From assembly GCF_900637975.1 (NCBI RefSeq), contig NZ_LR134477.1, positions 1 to 64,000 on the forward strand: a stretch of DNA of 64,000 bases, given 5' to 3'. Source of the DNA: Actinomyces viscosus (GTDB lineage: Bacteria > Actinomycetota > Actinomycetes > Actinomycetales > Actinomycetaceae). A model generated the notes under the pieces. The model had not been told where the DNA came from. It was given only the letters and a program-made list of their open reading frames with translations, and searched no databases. Shown in pieces: positions 49,430-57,807 of the stretch. How positions within the stretch are numbered: position 1 is the first letter of the stretch; every line of letters begins with the position of its first letter. The position numbers were made by a program, and so were the translations under genes.

Positions 49430-50626
49430 TCAGGAGTCGAAGGTGGTCCGGCCCTCGACGCGGGGCACCTCGTGCCACTGGCCGTCGGCGGCCGAGGCGA
49501 CGACGGCCTCGTCGACCTCCGCGGCGCACCAGGCGTCGGCGGCCGAGGGCGCGATCTGCTCGCCGCTGATGATCGACTCGATGAACTGCGCGGCCTCGAT
49601 GGCCTTCATGTCGTCGAAGCCCATGGAGGTGCCGATGGCCGGCTGGAAGCGCTGCCACTGACCCCACTGGGGCCCGGCCATGGCACGGGTGTAGCCGTGT
49701 GAGGCACCGCCGTCGAGCACGGGGCAGATCTGAAGCTCGTTGAGACGCTCGAAGTTCCAGCGGGCCGAGCCCTTCGTGCCGTAGACCTCGACGACGTACT
49801 CGGCGCGCGGTCCCACGCTGACTCGGGAGGACTCCATGGTTCCCACGGTGCCGTCCTCGAAGCGCACCAGCATGGAGACGTAGTCCTCGTTCTCCACCGG
49901 GCCCACCTCGTCACCGATCTCGAAGCCGGAGTGGCCGATACCCATCTTGGTGGGGATGGGGCGCTCGGTGATGAAGGTGTTGGTGACGGCGGTGACCGAG
50001 GCGATGCGCCCCACGATGTACTGGGCCAGGTCCGCCCCGTGGCTCATGAGGTCGGGTACGACGCCGGCTCCGGCCTTCTCCTTCGAGGCCCGCCAGGTCA
50101 GGGGGCCCAGGGGGGAGGAGTTGTAGTCGGCGATGAACCAGACGCGCACGTTGGTGATACGGCCGAGATCGCCCCCGCGCACCAGGGAGCGCAGGTACTC
50201 GATCGCCGGGGTGTGGCGGTAGTTGAAGCCGACGGCGGTGACCAGGCCCGCCTTCTCGGCGGCCTGGGCGATCTCGCGGGACTGCTCGGCGCTGACCCCC
50301 ATGGGCTTCTCGATCCAGAAGGGCTTGCCGGCCTCGACGGCGGCCAGGGCCATCTCGTGGTGCAGGAAGTTGGGGGCGCAGATGGAGACGGCCTCCACCT
50401 CGGGGTCGGCCAGCAGCTCGTGGTAGTCGGCGTAGGCGCGCTCGAAGCCCAGGTTGTCCACCGCCTCCCGTCGTACCTCGTCCACGGGATCGGCGGCTGC
50501 GACCAGGCGCGGAGCCACTCCCAGCTCGGGGAAGCGCTCGGCGATGGCACGGTAGCTGCGGGAGTGGAGTCGTCCCATCCATCCCAGGGAGATCACCCCG
50601 ATGCCCAGTATTCTCTTATCAGTCAT
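49430..50626 (-). CDS. Gfo/Idh/MocA-family oxidoreductase, inositol-island copy
   Basis: 398 residues from ATG 50626 (MTDKRILGIGVISLGWMGRLHSRSY), preceded by AAAGGA. VISLGWMG cofactor loop, VSICAPNFLHHEMALAAVEAGKPFWIEKPMGV (EKP Lys), AVGFNYRHTPAIEYLRSLV, VVPDLMSHGADLAQYIVG (D..H pair). Probably an inositol or inosose dehydrogenase acting on another isomer (for example scyllo- or D-chiro-inositol); the exact reaction is not deducible. Cotranscribed with iolT, 96 bases apart. Confidence 0.88.
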   Translation of the reverse strand: MTDKRILGIGVISLGWMGRLHSRSYRAIAERFPELGVAPRLVAAADPVDEVRREAVDNLGFERAYADYHELLADPEVEAVSICAPNFLHHEMALAAVEAGKPFWIEKPMGVSAEQSREIAQAAEKAGLVTAVGFNYRHTPAIEYLRSLVRGGDLGRITNVRVWFIADYNSSPLGPLTWRASKEKAGAGVVPDLMSHGADLAQYIVGRIASVTAVTNTFITERPIPTKMGIGHSGFEIGDEVGPVENEDYVSMLVRFEDGTVGTMESSRVSVGPRAEYVVEVYGTKGSARWNFERLNELQICPVLDGGASHGYTRAMAGPQWGQWQRFQPAIGTSMGFDDMKAIEAAQFIESIISGEQIAPSAADAWCAAEVDEAVVASAADGQWHEVPRVEGRTTFDS

Positions 50627-51025
50627 AACGGTCCTTTCCGACAACACTGTCGGCTGCTGCGTGTGTGGAGGTGCGTCCGGAAGACCCGGGAGACACCCGT
50701 CGCTAATGACGCCACAGGAAGGTATCAGACCATCTTTGTCCTGACAAGACGAAAGATGGCTGAGAATCTCGACGGTGTGACCCGGGGCGGCGGGTAGGGG
50801 TGTTCGGGAGCCCGTGATCCGCATGCTGGCACGGTGCACCAGTTGCTCGATCGCATAGCAGGCGCGGTCGACAGGTGGATTGATACAGTCCTATGAGTGG
50901 TCGCCTACCTGCTGAAACGGTGTCGTCGGATAGGATGTGACGGTCGGTGCCCGACGGTGGGTGCCGTCTCCCGTGGCACGCGCGGGATCGGTGGGCACAA
51001 CGGTGTGGGAAGGGAGGAGTCTGCC
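50627..51025. other. Divergent promoter region, oxidoreductase/LacI
   Basis: 399 bases without a convincing gene. Holds the operator copy at 50734-50748, itself inside a longer imperfect repeat (CCATCTTT ... AAAGATGG, 50730-50759). Confidence 0.5.
50734..50748 (-). promoter_or_regulatory. Inositol-island operator, copy 4
   Basis: CTTTGTCCTGACAAG, identical to copy 3, 108 bases ahead of the oxidoreductase-iolT operon. Confidence 0.7.
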
Positions 51026-52081
51026 ATGCAAGGACCTCGAGGACGCGGCGGCCGCGTCACGATCAGGACCGTGGCCGAGCACGCCGGCCGCTCCATCTCC
51101 ACCGTTTCGGCGGCGCTCAACGGCTCCGACGGCGTCGCTGAGAAGACCCGCGAGGAGATCCTGCGGATCGCCGCCGAGCTCGGCTACCAGGCCGATCCGC
51201 GAGCCCAGTTCCTGCGTCGCAGCCACACCGGCCTCATCGGTGCCAGCTTCGCCATCGGGCAGGCCTACCAGGGACTCATCGTGGACGGGCTCTACCAGGC
51301 GGCCTCCGCCCTGGGGCACGGCCTGGTCCTGGCCGCCTCCACCCCGCACCGGGACGTGGCCGACGGACTGCGCGCCCTGCTGCTGGAGCGCTGTGAGGGC
51401 ATCGTCCTCATCGACCCCGACATCCCGGTGGATGCCCTGGTCCGCATCGTTGACCGCACTCCGGCGGTCCTCATCGGTACCGGCACCGAGCTGAGCGACG
51501 TCGACGAGATCCACTCCCGCGACGACGTCGGTATCCAGCTGCTCGTCGACCACCTCGCCGACACCGGGCGGCGTCGCATCACCCATGTCGACGGCGGGCG
51601 AGAGACCGCTGCGAGGCGGCGGGTGGCGAGGTTCGTCCACGCCATGGAGCGGCGCGGCCTGGCGGACGGTGCGTGCGTCGTGCCCGGAGGAGGGGACGAG
51701 GAAAGCGGGGCCAGGGCGGTGCGCCACCTCATCGAGGCCGGCGAGCCGCCCGAGGCGCTGCTGTGCTTCAACGACCACTGCGCGGTCGGTGCCCTCATGG
51801 AGCTGCGCCGCCAGGGCGTGCGGGTGCCGCAGGACGTGGCCGTCACCGGCTACGACGGTATCCCGGTGACGGCGGCCTCGGCCTTCTCCCTGACCACGGT
51901 GCGCCAGGACGCCGGCCTCATTGCCGAGGTGGCGGTGCGGGCGCTGCTGGCCCGGATGCACCCGGACCAGGACGGCCGGATCCCGGAGGAGGTCACCGGT
52001 GAGAACCGGCGCCTGGGCGGCCGCCTCTACCGGGTGGTGCCCGACCTGCTCGTCCGCGACACGACGGCGCGTGCCGCGTGA
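51026..52081 (+). CDS. LacI-family transcriptional regulator
   Basis: 351 residues from ATG 51026, chosen because GGGAGGA lies 8 bases upstream and the helix-turn-helix (VTIRTVAEHAGRSISTVSAALNGSDGVAEKTREEILRIAAELGYQ) then starts at the usual distance. Hinge DPRAQFLRRS, effector domain with GASFAIGQAYQGLIVDGLYQA, GIVLIDPDIPVDALV, ALLCFNDHCAVGALMELRRQGVRVPQDVAVTGYDGIPV. Followed by the mutarotase gene, 141 bases on, in the same direction. Effector unknown, presumably a sugar or polyol. Confidence 0.92.
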   Translation: MQGPRGRGGRVTIRTVAEHAGRSISTVSAALNGSDGVAEKTREEILRIAAELGYQADPRAQFLRRSHTGLIGASFAIGQAYQGLIVDGLYQAASALGHGLVLAASTPHRDVADGLRALLLERCEGIVLIDPDIPVDALVRIVDRTPAVLIGTGTELSDVDEIHSRDDVGIQLLVDHLADTGRRRITHVDGGRETAARRRVARFVHAMERRGLADGACVVPGGGDEESGARAVRHLIEAGEPPEALLCFNDHCAVGALMELRRQGVRVPQDVAVTGYDGIPVTAASAFSLTTVRQDAGLIAEVAVRALLARMHPDQDGRIPEEVTGENRRLGGRLYRVVPDLLVRDTTARAA

Positions 52082-52222
52082 GCCGCAACCATCGAGACCG
52101 TCGGCACCGGATCTGGGCCGATACGGCCTACGGTGCCGACGGTTGTGATACCACATGAGATGCCAACCGAGATATCAACACTGAGGGGCACAGGCCCGCC
52201 CCCGAACACTGGGACAGGAACC

Positions 52223-53185
52223 ATGATCAACGGAGAACTCATCGACCTGGTCGCCGGCGACTACGAGGCTCGCATCGCCTCCTCGGGCGCCATGCTCGTC
52301 CGCCTGCGCCGCCAGGGGCGCGACCTCGTCATGCCCTTCGACGCCGAGGCCACGCTGCCTGCGGGCTGGCAGGGCAAGACCCTGCTGCCGTGGGCCAACC
52401 GCATCGCCGGGGCGCGCTACGACTACGGCGGGACCGAGTTCCTCGTGGCCTGCAACGAACCGGCCAGCGGCTCGGCCCTCCATGGCCTGGCCGGCTGGAT
52501 GGACTGGCAGGTCGTCGACGACGACCCCTCCGGCCCCGACGACGGCGCTGAACGCAGCCAGGTCGTCCTCGAGCTGAGCCTGCTCGCCTCCTACGGCTAC
52601 CCGTGGAGCCTGGAGGCCAGTGCCCGTTTCCAGCTCGACGCCGAGCGCGGGCTGAGCGTCACGGTGACCGCCACCAACGTCGGCGCCGCCCGCCCCAACC
52701 CCCCGGTTCCCGGCGCTCCCGAGACCGACGGCGAGCTCGCCCCCGCCCCCTACGGCGTCTCCTGCCACCCCTACCTGACCCGCTCGGTGCCCCTGGACGA
52801 CTGCGTCCTGACCATCCCGGCGGCCGAGGTCCTCGACGTCGACGAGCACATGGCTCCCACGAGTCGGCGCAGTGTGGAGGGAACCGACTGGGACTGGCGC
52901 CGGGGCCGGCTCGTCGGCGCCACCCGGACGGACAACGCCTACACCGCCCTGCCCGAGGGCACCTGGGAGGTGAGCCTTCGCGGAGGGCAGGCGGACCGTG
53001 CCGTCGTCATGAGCTCGGACGCCCCCTGGGTGCAGGCCTACACCGCCGACGAGCTCTCCCGGGCGGGTGTGGCCATCGAGCCCATGACCTGCCCGCCCAA
53101 CGCCTTCAACAGCGGGGAGGACCTCATCGCCCTGGCAGTGGGGCAGTCCCACTCCTTCACCTACCGCCTGCACGAGGAGGACTGA
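52223..53185 (+). CDS. galM: Aldose 1-epimerase (mutarotase)
   Basis: 320 residues from ATG 52223 (MINGELIDLVAGDYEARIA) with an AGGA box; the upstream extension in frame is not family-like. Catalytic residues: His in GSALHGLAGWMDW, His in SCHPYLT, and Glu in GVAIEPMTCPPNAFNSGEDL. Interconverts anomers of aldohexoses. TGTGATACCACA at about 52144 could be a LacI-type site. Confidence 0.9.
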   Translation: MINGELIDLVAGDYEARIASSGAMLVRLRRQGRDLVMPFDAEATLPAGWQGKTLLPWANRIAGARYDYGGTEFLVACNEPASGSALHGLAGWMDWQVVDDDPSGPDDGAERSQVVLELSLLASYGYPWSLEASARFQLDAERGLSVTVTATNVGAARPNPPVPGAPETDGELAPAPYGVSCHPYLTRSVPLDDCVLTIPAAEVLDVDEHMAPTSRRSVEGTDWDWRRGRLVGATRTDNAYTALPEGTWEVSLRGGQADRAVVMSSDAPWVQAYTADELSRAGVAIEPMTCPPNAFNSGEDLIALAVGQSHSFTYRLHEED

Positions 53186-53223
53186 CCGGGACTGACCGAC
53201 TCCCTCAGGAGTCCCATAGAGCA

Positions 53224-53275
53224 ACGCACGGTGGGCGCCGTCGAGATGGATCGCTCGACGACGCCCACCGTGCGT
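53224..53275. terminator. Convergent terminator between galM and iolG
   Basis: 22-bp stem with one mismatch (53224-53245 and 53254-53275), loop of 8. Confidence 0.8.
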
Positions 53276-53305
53276 CTACCTGGGGTGCGGTGGTGCGCCA
53301 GGTCG

Positions 53306-54295
53306 TCAGCTCAGGCGCACCGGCTGACCGGAGTGGGCCGACTCCGTGGCGGCCTCGGCCAGGCGCAGCGCGGCGATCGCGTCGCCGATGCCGGTGGGCG
53401 GCGTGGTGCCGGCCTCGACGGCCTCGATGAAGGCGCTCAGCTCAATGCGGTAGGCGTCGGCGTAGCGCTCCAGGAAGAAGTCGAGGTAGGGCTCCTGGGC
53501 GTCGGTGACCTCGCCGTTGGACAGGCGCACCGTGGTGGCGCGGATGTTCTCGGCGAACAGGGCGCCCTCGCGGCCCGAGGCCTCCAGGCGCTGGTCGTAG
53601 CCCGAGGAGCAGTGGCGGTTGTTGATGATGGTGGCCACGGCGCCCGAGGCCGCCTTGAGGGTGACGACGGCGGCGTCGAAGTCGCCGGTGTCCTTCAGGG
53701 CCGGGTCGAGGTTCTGCCCGGCGGCGTAGACCTCCTCGATCTCGCCCAGGAAGAAGCGGGCGGTGTCGAAGTCGTGGATGGTCATGTCGCGGAAGATGCC
53801 ACCGGAGACCTTGATGTACTCCGCCGGCGGGGCGGCCGGGTCGCGGCTGATGATGGTCAGCTGCTCGATGTCACCGATCCTGCCGGCCTCGACCGCGGCG
53901 CGGGCGGCGGCGAAGCTGGGGTCGAAGCGGCGGTTGAAGCCGAACATGACGGGTACCTCGACGGCGTCGAGCTCGGCCTGGGCGGCCTCGACGTCCTTCA
54001 TGTCCAGGGCGATCGGCTTCTCGCACAGGACCGCCTTGCCGGCCTTGGCGGAGGCCAGCAGGTGGGGGATGTGCAGCGGCGTGGGCGAGCCGACGATGAC
54101 GGCGTCGATCTCGGGGTCGGCGAAGACCTCCTCGGCCTCCTTGCAGGAGCGGGCCCCGTAGGTGGCGGCCAGCTTCTCCGCGGCGTCCTCGAAGGGGTCG
54201 CAGACTAAGGCGAGCTCGGCCTGGGGGTGGGCGGCGATGGTCTTGGCGTGGACGTGGCCGATGCGGCCGGCGCCGATGACGGCGATGGAGAGCAT
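53306..54295 (-). CDS. iolG: myo-Inositol 2-dehydrogenase
   Basis: 329 residues. Oxidises myo-inositol to scyllo-inosose with NAD+, the first step. LSIAVIGAGRIGHVHAKTIAAHPQAELALVCDPF, VGSPTPLHIPHLLASAKAGKAVLCEKPIALD (catalytic Lys), MFGFNRRFDPSFAAARAAVEAGRIGDIEQLTIISRDPAAPP, SGGIFRDMTIHDFDTARFF (catalytic Asp/His). This combination matches IolG closely. ATG 54295 follows AGAAGGAG. Likely cotranscribed with the transaldolase gene 182 bases upstream. Confidence 0.93.
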   Translation of the reverse strand: MLSIAVIGAGRIGHVHAKTIAAHPQAELALVCDPFEDAAEKLAATYGARSCKEAEEVFADPEIDAVIVGSPTPLHIPHLLASAKAGKAVLCEKPIALDMKDVEAAQAELDAVEVPVMFGFNRRFDPSFAAARAAVEAGRIGDIEQLTIISRDPAAPPAEYIKVSGGIFRDMTIHDFDTARFFLGEIEEVYAAGQNLDPALKDTGDFDAAVVTLKAASGAVATIINNRHCSSGYDQRLEASGREGALFAENIRATTVRLSNGEVTDAQEPYLDFFLERYADAYRIELSAFIEAVEAGTTPPTGIGDAIAALRLAEAATESAHSGQPVRLS

Positions 54296-54477
54296 CCTTG
54301 CTCCTTCTGCGTGTGAGTGAGTGTCTGGGTTGCGGTCAGTCGGTCAGTGGTGGGGGTGAGGGTGGGGCGACGACGCGGAACGTGTCTGAAGGCGTCGTCG
54401 ACCCACCCGGTGCGGCGGGTGCCGCCTGCGGCCGGCCGGGCTCCCACCGGGGCCCGGCCGAGCCTGATCGGGGCCGC

Positions 54478-55554
54478 TCAGGGCTGGGGCATGATGACGT
54501 CGCGCACCAGGGCGTCCAGGTCGGCGTCGGCCTGGAGGAAGCCGCGCAGGGTGCGGCGGGTGGCGCCGAAGGAGTCGAACTCCTCGGGCGTCATGCCGTC
54601 GGGCTCGTAGGCGCGCACGAACTCGGGGATGGACAGCAGGGTCTCCATGATCTCGGGGGCCACGGGCTCGTCGATGCGCTCGACGACCTTGTAGCCGGAG
54701 TCGTTGATGAGCTTCTGCCAGGCGAAGGGCGGGGAGACGACCAGGTCGCCGCCGACCAGCTCGGACCACTGCAGCACGTTGCGGAAGGCGGCGGACAGCA
54801 CGCGGGCGCGCAGGCCGCGGGCCTGGAACTCCTGGTAGGCGCGCTTGAGGGCGGCCACGCCGCCCCACTCCAGGTGGCCGGGGTCGATGAAGAGCTTGTC
54901 CCGCTTGGCCACGATCTTGAGCCAGTCGTCCAGGCGGCCGCCCATGAGGGTGACGACCGGGCCCATGGTGGAGACGTCCTTGCCCTCGGCCTCGCGGCGC
55001 TTGAGGCCGCGCTCGATGGCCTCACCGGTGGCCACGGCCTGGGGCACCGAGAAGGAGACCGTCACGTTGACCGACACGCCGCGGTAGGTGGCGTCCTCGA
55101 TGGCCTTGACGCCCACGGAGGTGGCGGGGATCTTGACGATGATGTTCTTGGCGAGGTTGGAGAACTCCTCGGCCTGGTCGGCCAGGGCCTTGGCGCTGCG
55201 GGCCAGGCGCGGGTCGGTCTGCATGGACAGGCGGCCGTTGCGCCCCTTGTGCTCCTCGAAGATGGGCTCGAGCAGCTTGGCGGCCTCAATGCTCATCTCG
55301 CGCACGACCTGCCAGCCGATCTCGGACTCGGTGGCCTCGGGCATCTCCTCGGCCAGCTCGGCGATGCGGGGGAGCCACACGTCCTTGCGCTGGTTGATGC
55401 AGGTGTAGGCGATGGTGGGGTTGCAGGTGGCGCCCACGCCGCCGAAGGAGATCGACTGGCGCAGCTCGTCGGGGTCGGCCGAGTCGTTCCACAGCGCGGT
55501 GGGCGTGTTGCGAGCAGCGTCAAGAAGGGGGCCGGGAGTGTATTCGATACTCAT
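54478..55554 (-). CDS. Transaldolase-family protein
   Basis: 358 residues from ATG 55554 (MSIEYTPGPLLDAARN), with AAAGAGAG at good spacing; an in-frame ATG at 55581 would add nine residues. Barrel with the family motif SISFGGVGATCNPTIAYTCINQ, the Schiff-base Lys in LAKNIIVKIPATSVGVKAIEDATYRGVSVNVTVSFSVPQAVA, and DPGHLEWGGVAALKRAYQEFQ. It belongs to the actinobacterial 'transaldolase family' rather than the pentose-phosphate TalB. Being the first gene under the operator at 55652 and upstream of iolG, it probably handles a keto-sugar intermediate of polyol breakdown. Exact reaction unknown. Confidence 0.85.
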   Translation of the reverse strand: MSIEYTPGPLLDAARNTPTALWNDSADPDELRQSISFGGVGATCNPTIAYTCINQRKDVWLPRIAELAEEMPEATESEIGWQVVREMSIEAAKLLEPIFEEHKGRNGRLSMQTDPRLARSAKALADQAEEFSNLAKNIIVKIPATSVGVKAIEDATYRGVSVNVTVSFSVPQAVATGEAIERGLKRREAEGKDVSTMGPVVTLMGGRLDDWLKIVAKRDKLFIDPGHLEWGGVAALKRAYQEFQARGLRARVLSAAFRNVLQWSELVGGDLVVSPPFAWQKLINDSGYKVVERIDEPVAPEIMETLLSIPEFVRAYEPDGMTPEEFDSFGATRRTLRGFLQADADLDALVRDVIMPQP

Positions 55555-55651
55555 CTGTTCTGTGCTCTCTTTCGGGTTCATCCGCGCAGGCGTCCTTGCA
55601 GCCGCGGTCCGGTAGCCCCTATTGAAGTGTGCCCGGCGCCATCTGTCAACA

Positions 55652-55667
55652 AATTGTCAGGACAAAG
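55652..55667 (-). promoter_or_regulatory. Inositol-island operator, copy 5
   Basis: On the minus strand reads CTTTGTCCTGACAATT, about 100 bases ahead of the transaldolase start and 41 bases after the GntR stop. Confidence 0.7.
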
Positions 55668-55707
55668 ATTCCTGGGAACGGTGGTAGTGCCCGGGCCGGG
55701 CGGAGAG

Positions 55708-56460
55708 CTAGCTCGAGAACAGGGAGGTCTCGAAGGTGTAGCGCGAGGCGCGGTAGATGTGCTGGCCGTACTCGATGACGCGGCCCGCCTGGTCGTAGGT
55801 GATGCGGGTGGCCGTCAGCAGGGCGGTGCGGCGGCGCTCGTGGAGCAGCTCGGCCTCGCGGGTGGTGGCGTTTCGGGCGCCGATGATCTGCTTGGCGGTG
55901 GTGGGAACGATGTCCTTGGCGCGCAGGAGGTCGTAGAGGCCTCCCGCCTCCAGCTCCTCGCGGGTGGGGGCCATGGAGGCCGGCATGAGGTTGGACAGGA
56001 CCGCGATCGGCTCGCCGTCGGCGCAGCGGATGCGGGTGCAGGACACGACGGCGGTGCCCTCCTCGACCTCGAGGTGCTCGGCGTCGTCGGCGTCGGCCTC
56101 GTGCTCGGTGTAGTCCAGTACGGTGGTGGAGGTCGTGTGGCCGGCCGCGGACAGGTCCGCCAGGAGGCTGGTCAGCTGCATCGGGCGGTGGACGTGCATG
56201 GGGGAGACGATCGTGCCCACGCCCCGACGGCGCTTGACCAGGCCGCGGTCCACCAGGTGCTGGAGCGCCTGGCGCGCCGTGGGGCGGGAGACCTCCAGGC
56301 GCTTGGCCATGGAGAGCTCGTCCTCGAGGCGGGTGCCGGCGGGCAGCGTGCCGTCGAGGATGAGTGAGGCCAGGGGCTCGGAAATTTGCGTGTGCAGCGG
56401 CGTCTTGGAGTCGCGGTCGATCGTGATGTCGAGGGCGAAAGGGGATGCTGAATCGGACAT
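55708..56460 (-). CDS. GntR-family regulator (HutC/UTRA type), probable regulator of the inositol island
   Basis: 250 residues from ATG 56460 (MSDSASPFALDITIDRDS). Winged helix TPLHTQISEPLASLILDGTLPAGTRLEDELSMAKRLEVSRPTARQALQHLVDRGLVKRRRGVGTIV, then a UTRA effector domain (SLLADLSAAGHTTSTTVLDYTEHEAD..., PIAVLSNLMPASMAP, ATRITYDQAGRVIEYGQHIYRASRYTFET). Divergent from iolC, with an operator copy between them at 56580. IolR-type regulators of inositol genes in actinobacteria are GntR proteins, so it is the natural candidate to bind the repeated CTTTGTYCTGACAAAG sites, released by inositol or an early intermediate. This assignment is inference. Confidence 0.88.
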   Translation of the reverse strand: MSDSASPFALDITIDRDSKTPLHTQISEPLASLILDGTLPAGTRLEDELSMAKRLEVSRPTARQALQHLVDRGLVKRRRGVGTIVSPMHVHRPMQLTSLLADLSAAGHTTSTTVLDYTEHEADADDAEHLEVEEGTAVVSCTRIRCADGEPIAVLSNLMPASMAPTREELEAGGLYDLLRAKDIVPTTAKQIIGARNATTREAELLHERRRTALLTATRITYDQAGRVIEYGQHIYRASRYTFETSLFSS

Positions 56461-56579
56461 GAGATAAGCCTGTGCGTCAGACGTGATAATGCCTTGAGCA
56501 TACGGATGGCGCCCGTCGATGTCACGCACCGTCGTCATCGTGGCTGCGACGGTGGTGGCGGTCAGGGTCATCTGACGTC

Positions 56580-56595
56580 AAATGTTCTGACAAAT
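56580..56595. promoter_or_regulatory. Inositol-island operator, copy 6
   Basis: AAATGTTCTGACAAAT, between the divergent GntR and iolC genes, so able to control both. Confidence 0.65.
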
Positions 56596-56699
56596 GCTTG
56601 ACCTGGAGCCTGGCTGTGAGGCAGGCTTCGCAGTGACGCCCGACGCAGGCCCCGCCCTTGGAGACCTGCGGGCCCCAAGGATGTGGAGACGCGATCACC

Positions 56700-57797
56700 G
56701 TGACGACAGCAACGACGGCAACCAGCGAGACGACCGAGGCCGGGGACGGCATCGAGGTCACCGAGACCATTGAGACCACTGAGCCGGCGGAGGTGTTCGC
56801 ACCCGAGAGGCTGCCCGGCAGTCAGACCCCGCTGGACGTCCTGACCATCGGACGCTGCGGCATCGACATCTACCCCCTCCAGGTCGGTGTCGGCCTGGAG
56901 GACGTGGAGAGCTTCGGCAAGTTCCTGGGCGGCAGCCCCACCAACGTGGCCGTGGCCGCCGCCCGCTACGGCCACCGCTCCGCCGTCGTCACCGGCGTGG
57001 GCAACGACCCCTTCGGGCGCTTCGTGCGCACCGAGATGCGCCGCCTGGGGGTCGACGACCGCCACGTCGTCACCAAGGCCGCCTACAACACGCCGGTCAC
57101 CTTCTGCGAGATCTTCCCGCCGGACAACTTCCCCCTCTACTTCTATCGCGAGCCCTCGGCCCCCGACCTGGAGCTGACCTGGGAGGACCTGCCGCTCGAC
57201 GCCATTCGCGACGCCTCCATCTTCTGGATCTCGGTGACCGGGCTGAGCAAGGAGCCCTCGCGCTCGGCCCACCACGCCGCCCTGGGGGCCCGTGACCGGA
57301 GGCGCTTCACCATCGCCGACCTCGACTACCGGCCCATGTTCTGGAAGGACAAGGCCACGGCCCACCGCGAGGTCTCCAAGATCCTGCCCAAGGTCACCGT
57401 CGCCATCGGCAACCGCGAGGAGTGCGAGGTGGCCGTCGGCGAGCGGGACCCCGAGCGCGCCGCCGACGCCCTCCTGGAGGCCGGTGTCGAGCTGGCCATC
57501 GTCAAGCAGGGCCTGGAGGGCACGCTGGCCAAGACCCGCACCGAGCGGGTGGAGATGCCCGTGACCTCAGTGACCACGAAGAACGGCCTGGGCGCCGGAG
57601 ACGCCTTCGGCGGAGCCATCTGCCACGGCCTCCTCTCCGGCTGGTCGCTGGAGAAGACCATCTTCGCCGCCTCCACCGCCGGAGCCATCGTCTCCTCGCG
57701 CCTGGAGTGCTCCACCGCCATGCCCACCGAGCCCGAGCTGCTCGAGCTCATGCGCGCCCGCCGCGACGAGGTCGCCCCGGGCCTGACGGACCTGTGA
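56700..57797 (+). CDS. iolC: 5-Dehydro-2-deoxygluconokinase
   Basis: 365 residues from GTG 56700, which has GGAG ten bases upstream; an in-frame TTG at 56658 is less likely. PfkB-family kinase: LDVLTIGRCGIDIYPLQVGVGLEDVESFGKFLGGSPTNVAVAAARYGHRSAVVTGVGNDPFG, and the catalytic Asp in NGLGAGDAFGGAICHGLL. Phosphorylates 2-deoxy-5-keto-gluconate in the inositol route. The 45-residue Thr/Glu-rich N-terminal extension (TTATTATSETTEAGDG...) is unusual. First gene of the operon iolC-aldolase-iolB-iolD. Confidence 0.93.
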   Translation: MTTATTATSETTEAGDGIEVTETIETTEPAEVFAPERLPGSQTPLDVLTIGRCGIDIYPLQVGVGLEDVESFGKFLGGSPTNVAVAAARYGHRSAVVTGVGNDPFGRFVRTEMRRLGVDDRHVVTKAAYNTPVTFCEIFPPDNFPLYFYREPSAPDLELTWEDLPLDAIRDASIFWISVTGLSKEPSRSAHHAALGARDRRRFTIADLDYRPMFWKDKATAHREVSKILPKVTVAIGNREECEVAVGERDPERAADALLEAGVELAIVKQGLEGTLAKTRTERVEMPVTSVTTKNGLGAGDAFGGAICHGLLSGWSLEKTIFAASTAGAIVSSRLECSTAMPTEPELLELMRARRDEVAPGLTDL

Positions 57798-57807
57798 GGA
57801 GACCCTG

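Noticed and set aside
52144..52155. TGTGATACCACA ahead of galM as a definite LacI operator
   Set aside because: Short repeat, single occurrence and no second copy; mentioned only as a possibility in the galM entry.
54298..56367. 689-codon open frame covering the transaldolase and GntR genes on the opposite strand
   Set aside because: Runs across two real genes and their intergenic operator; composition is that of antisense reading.
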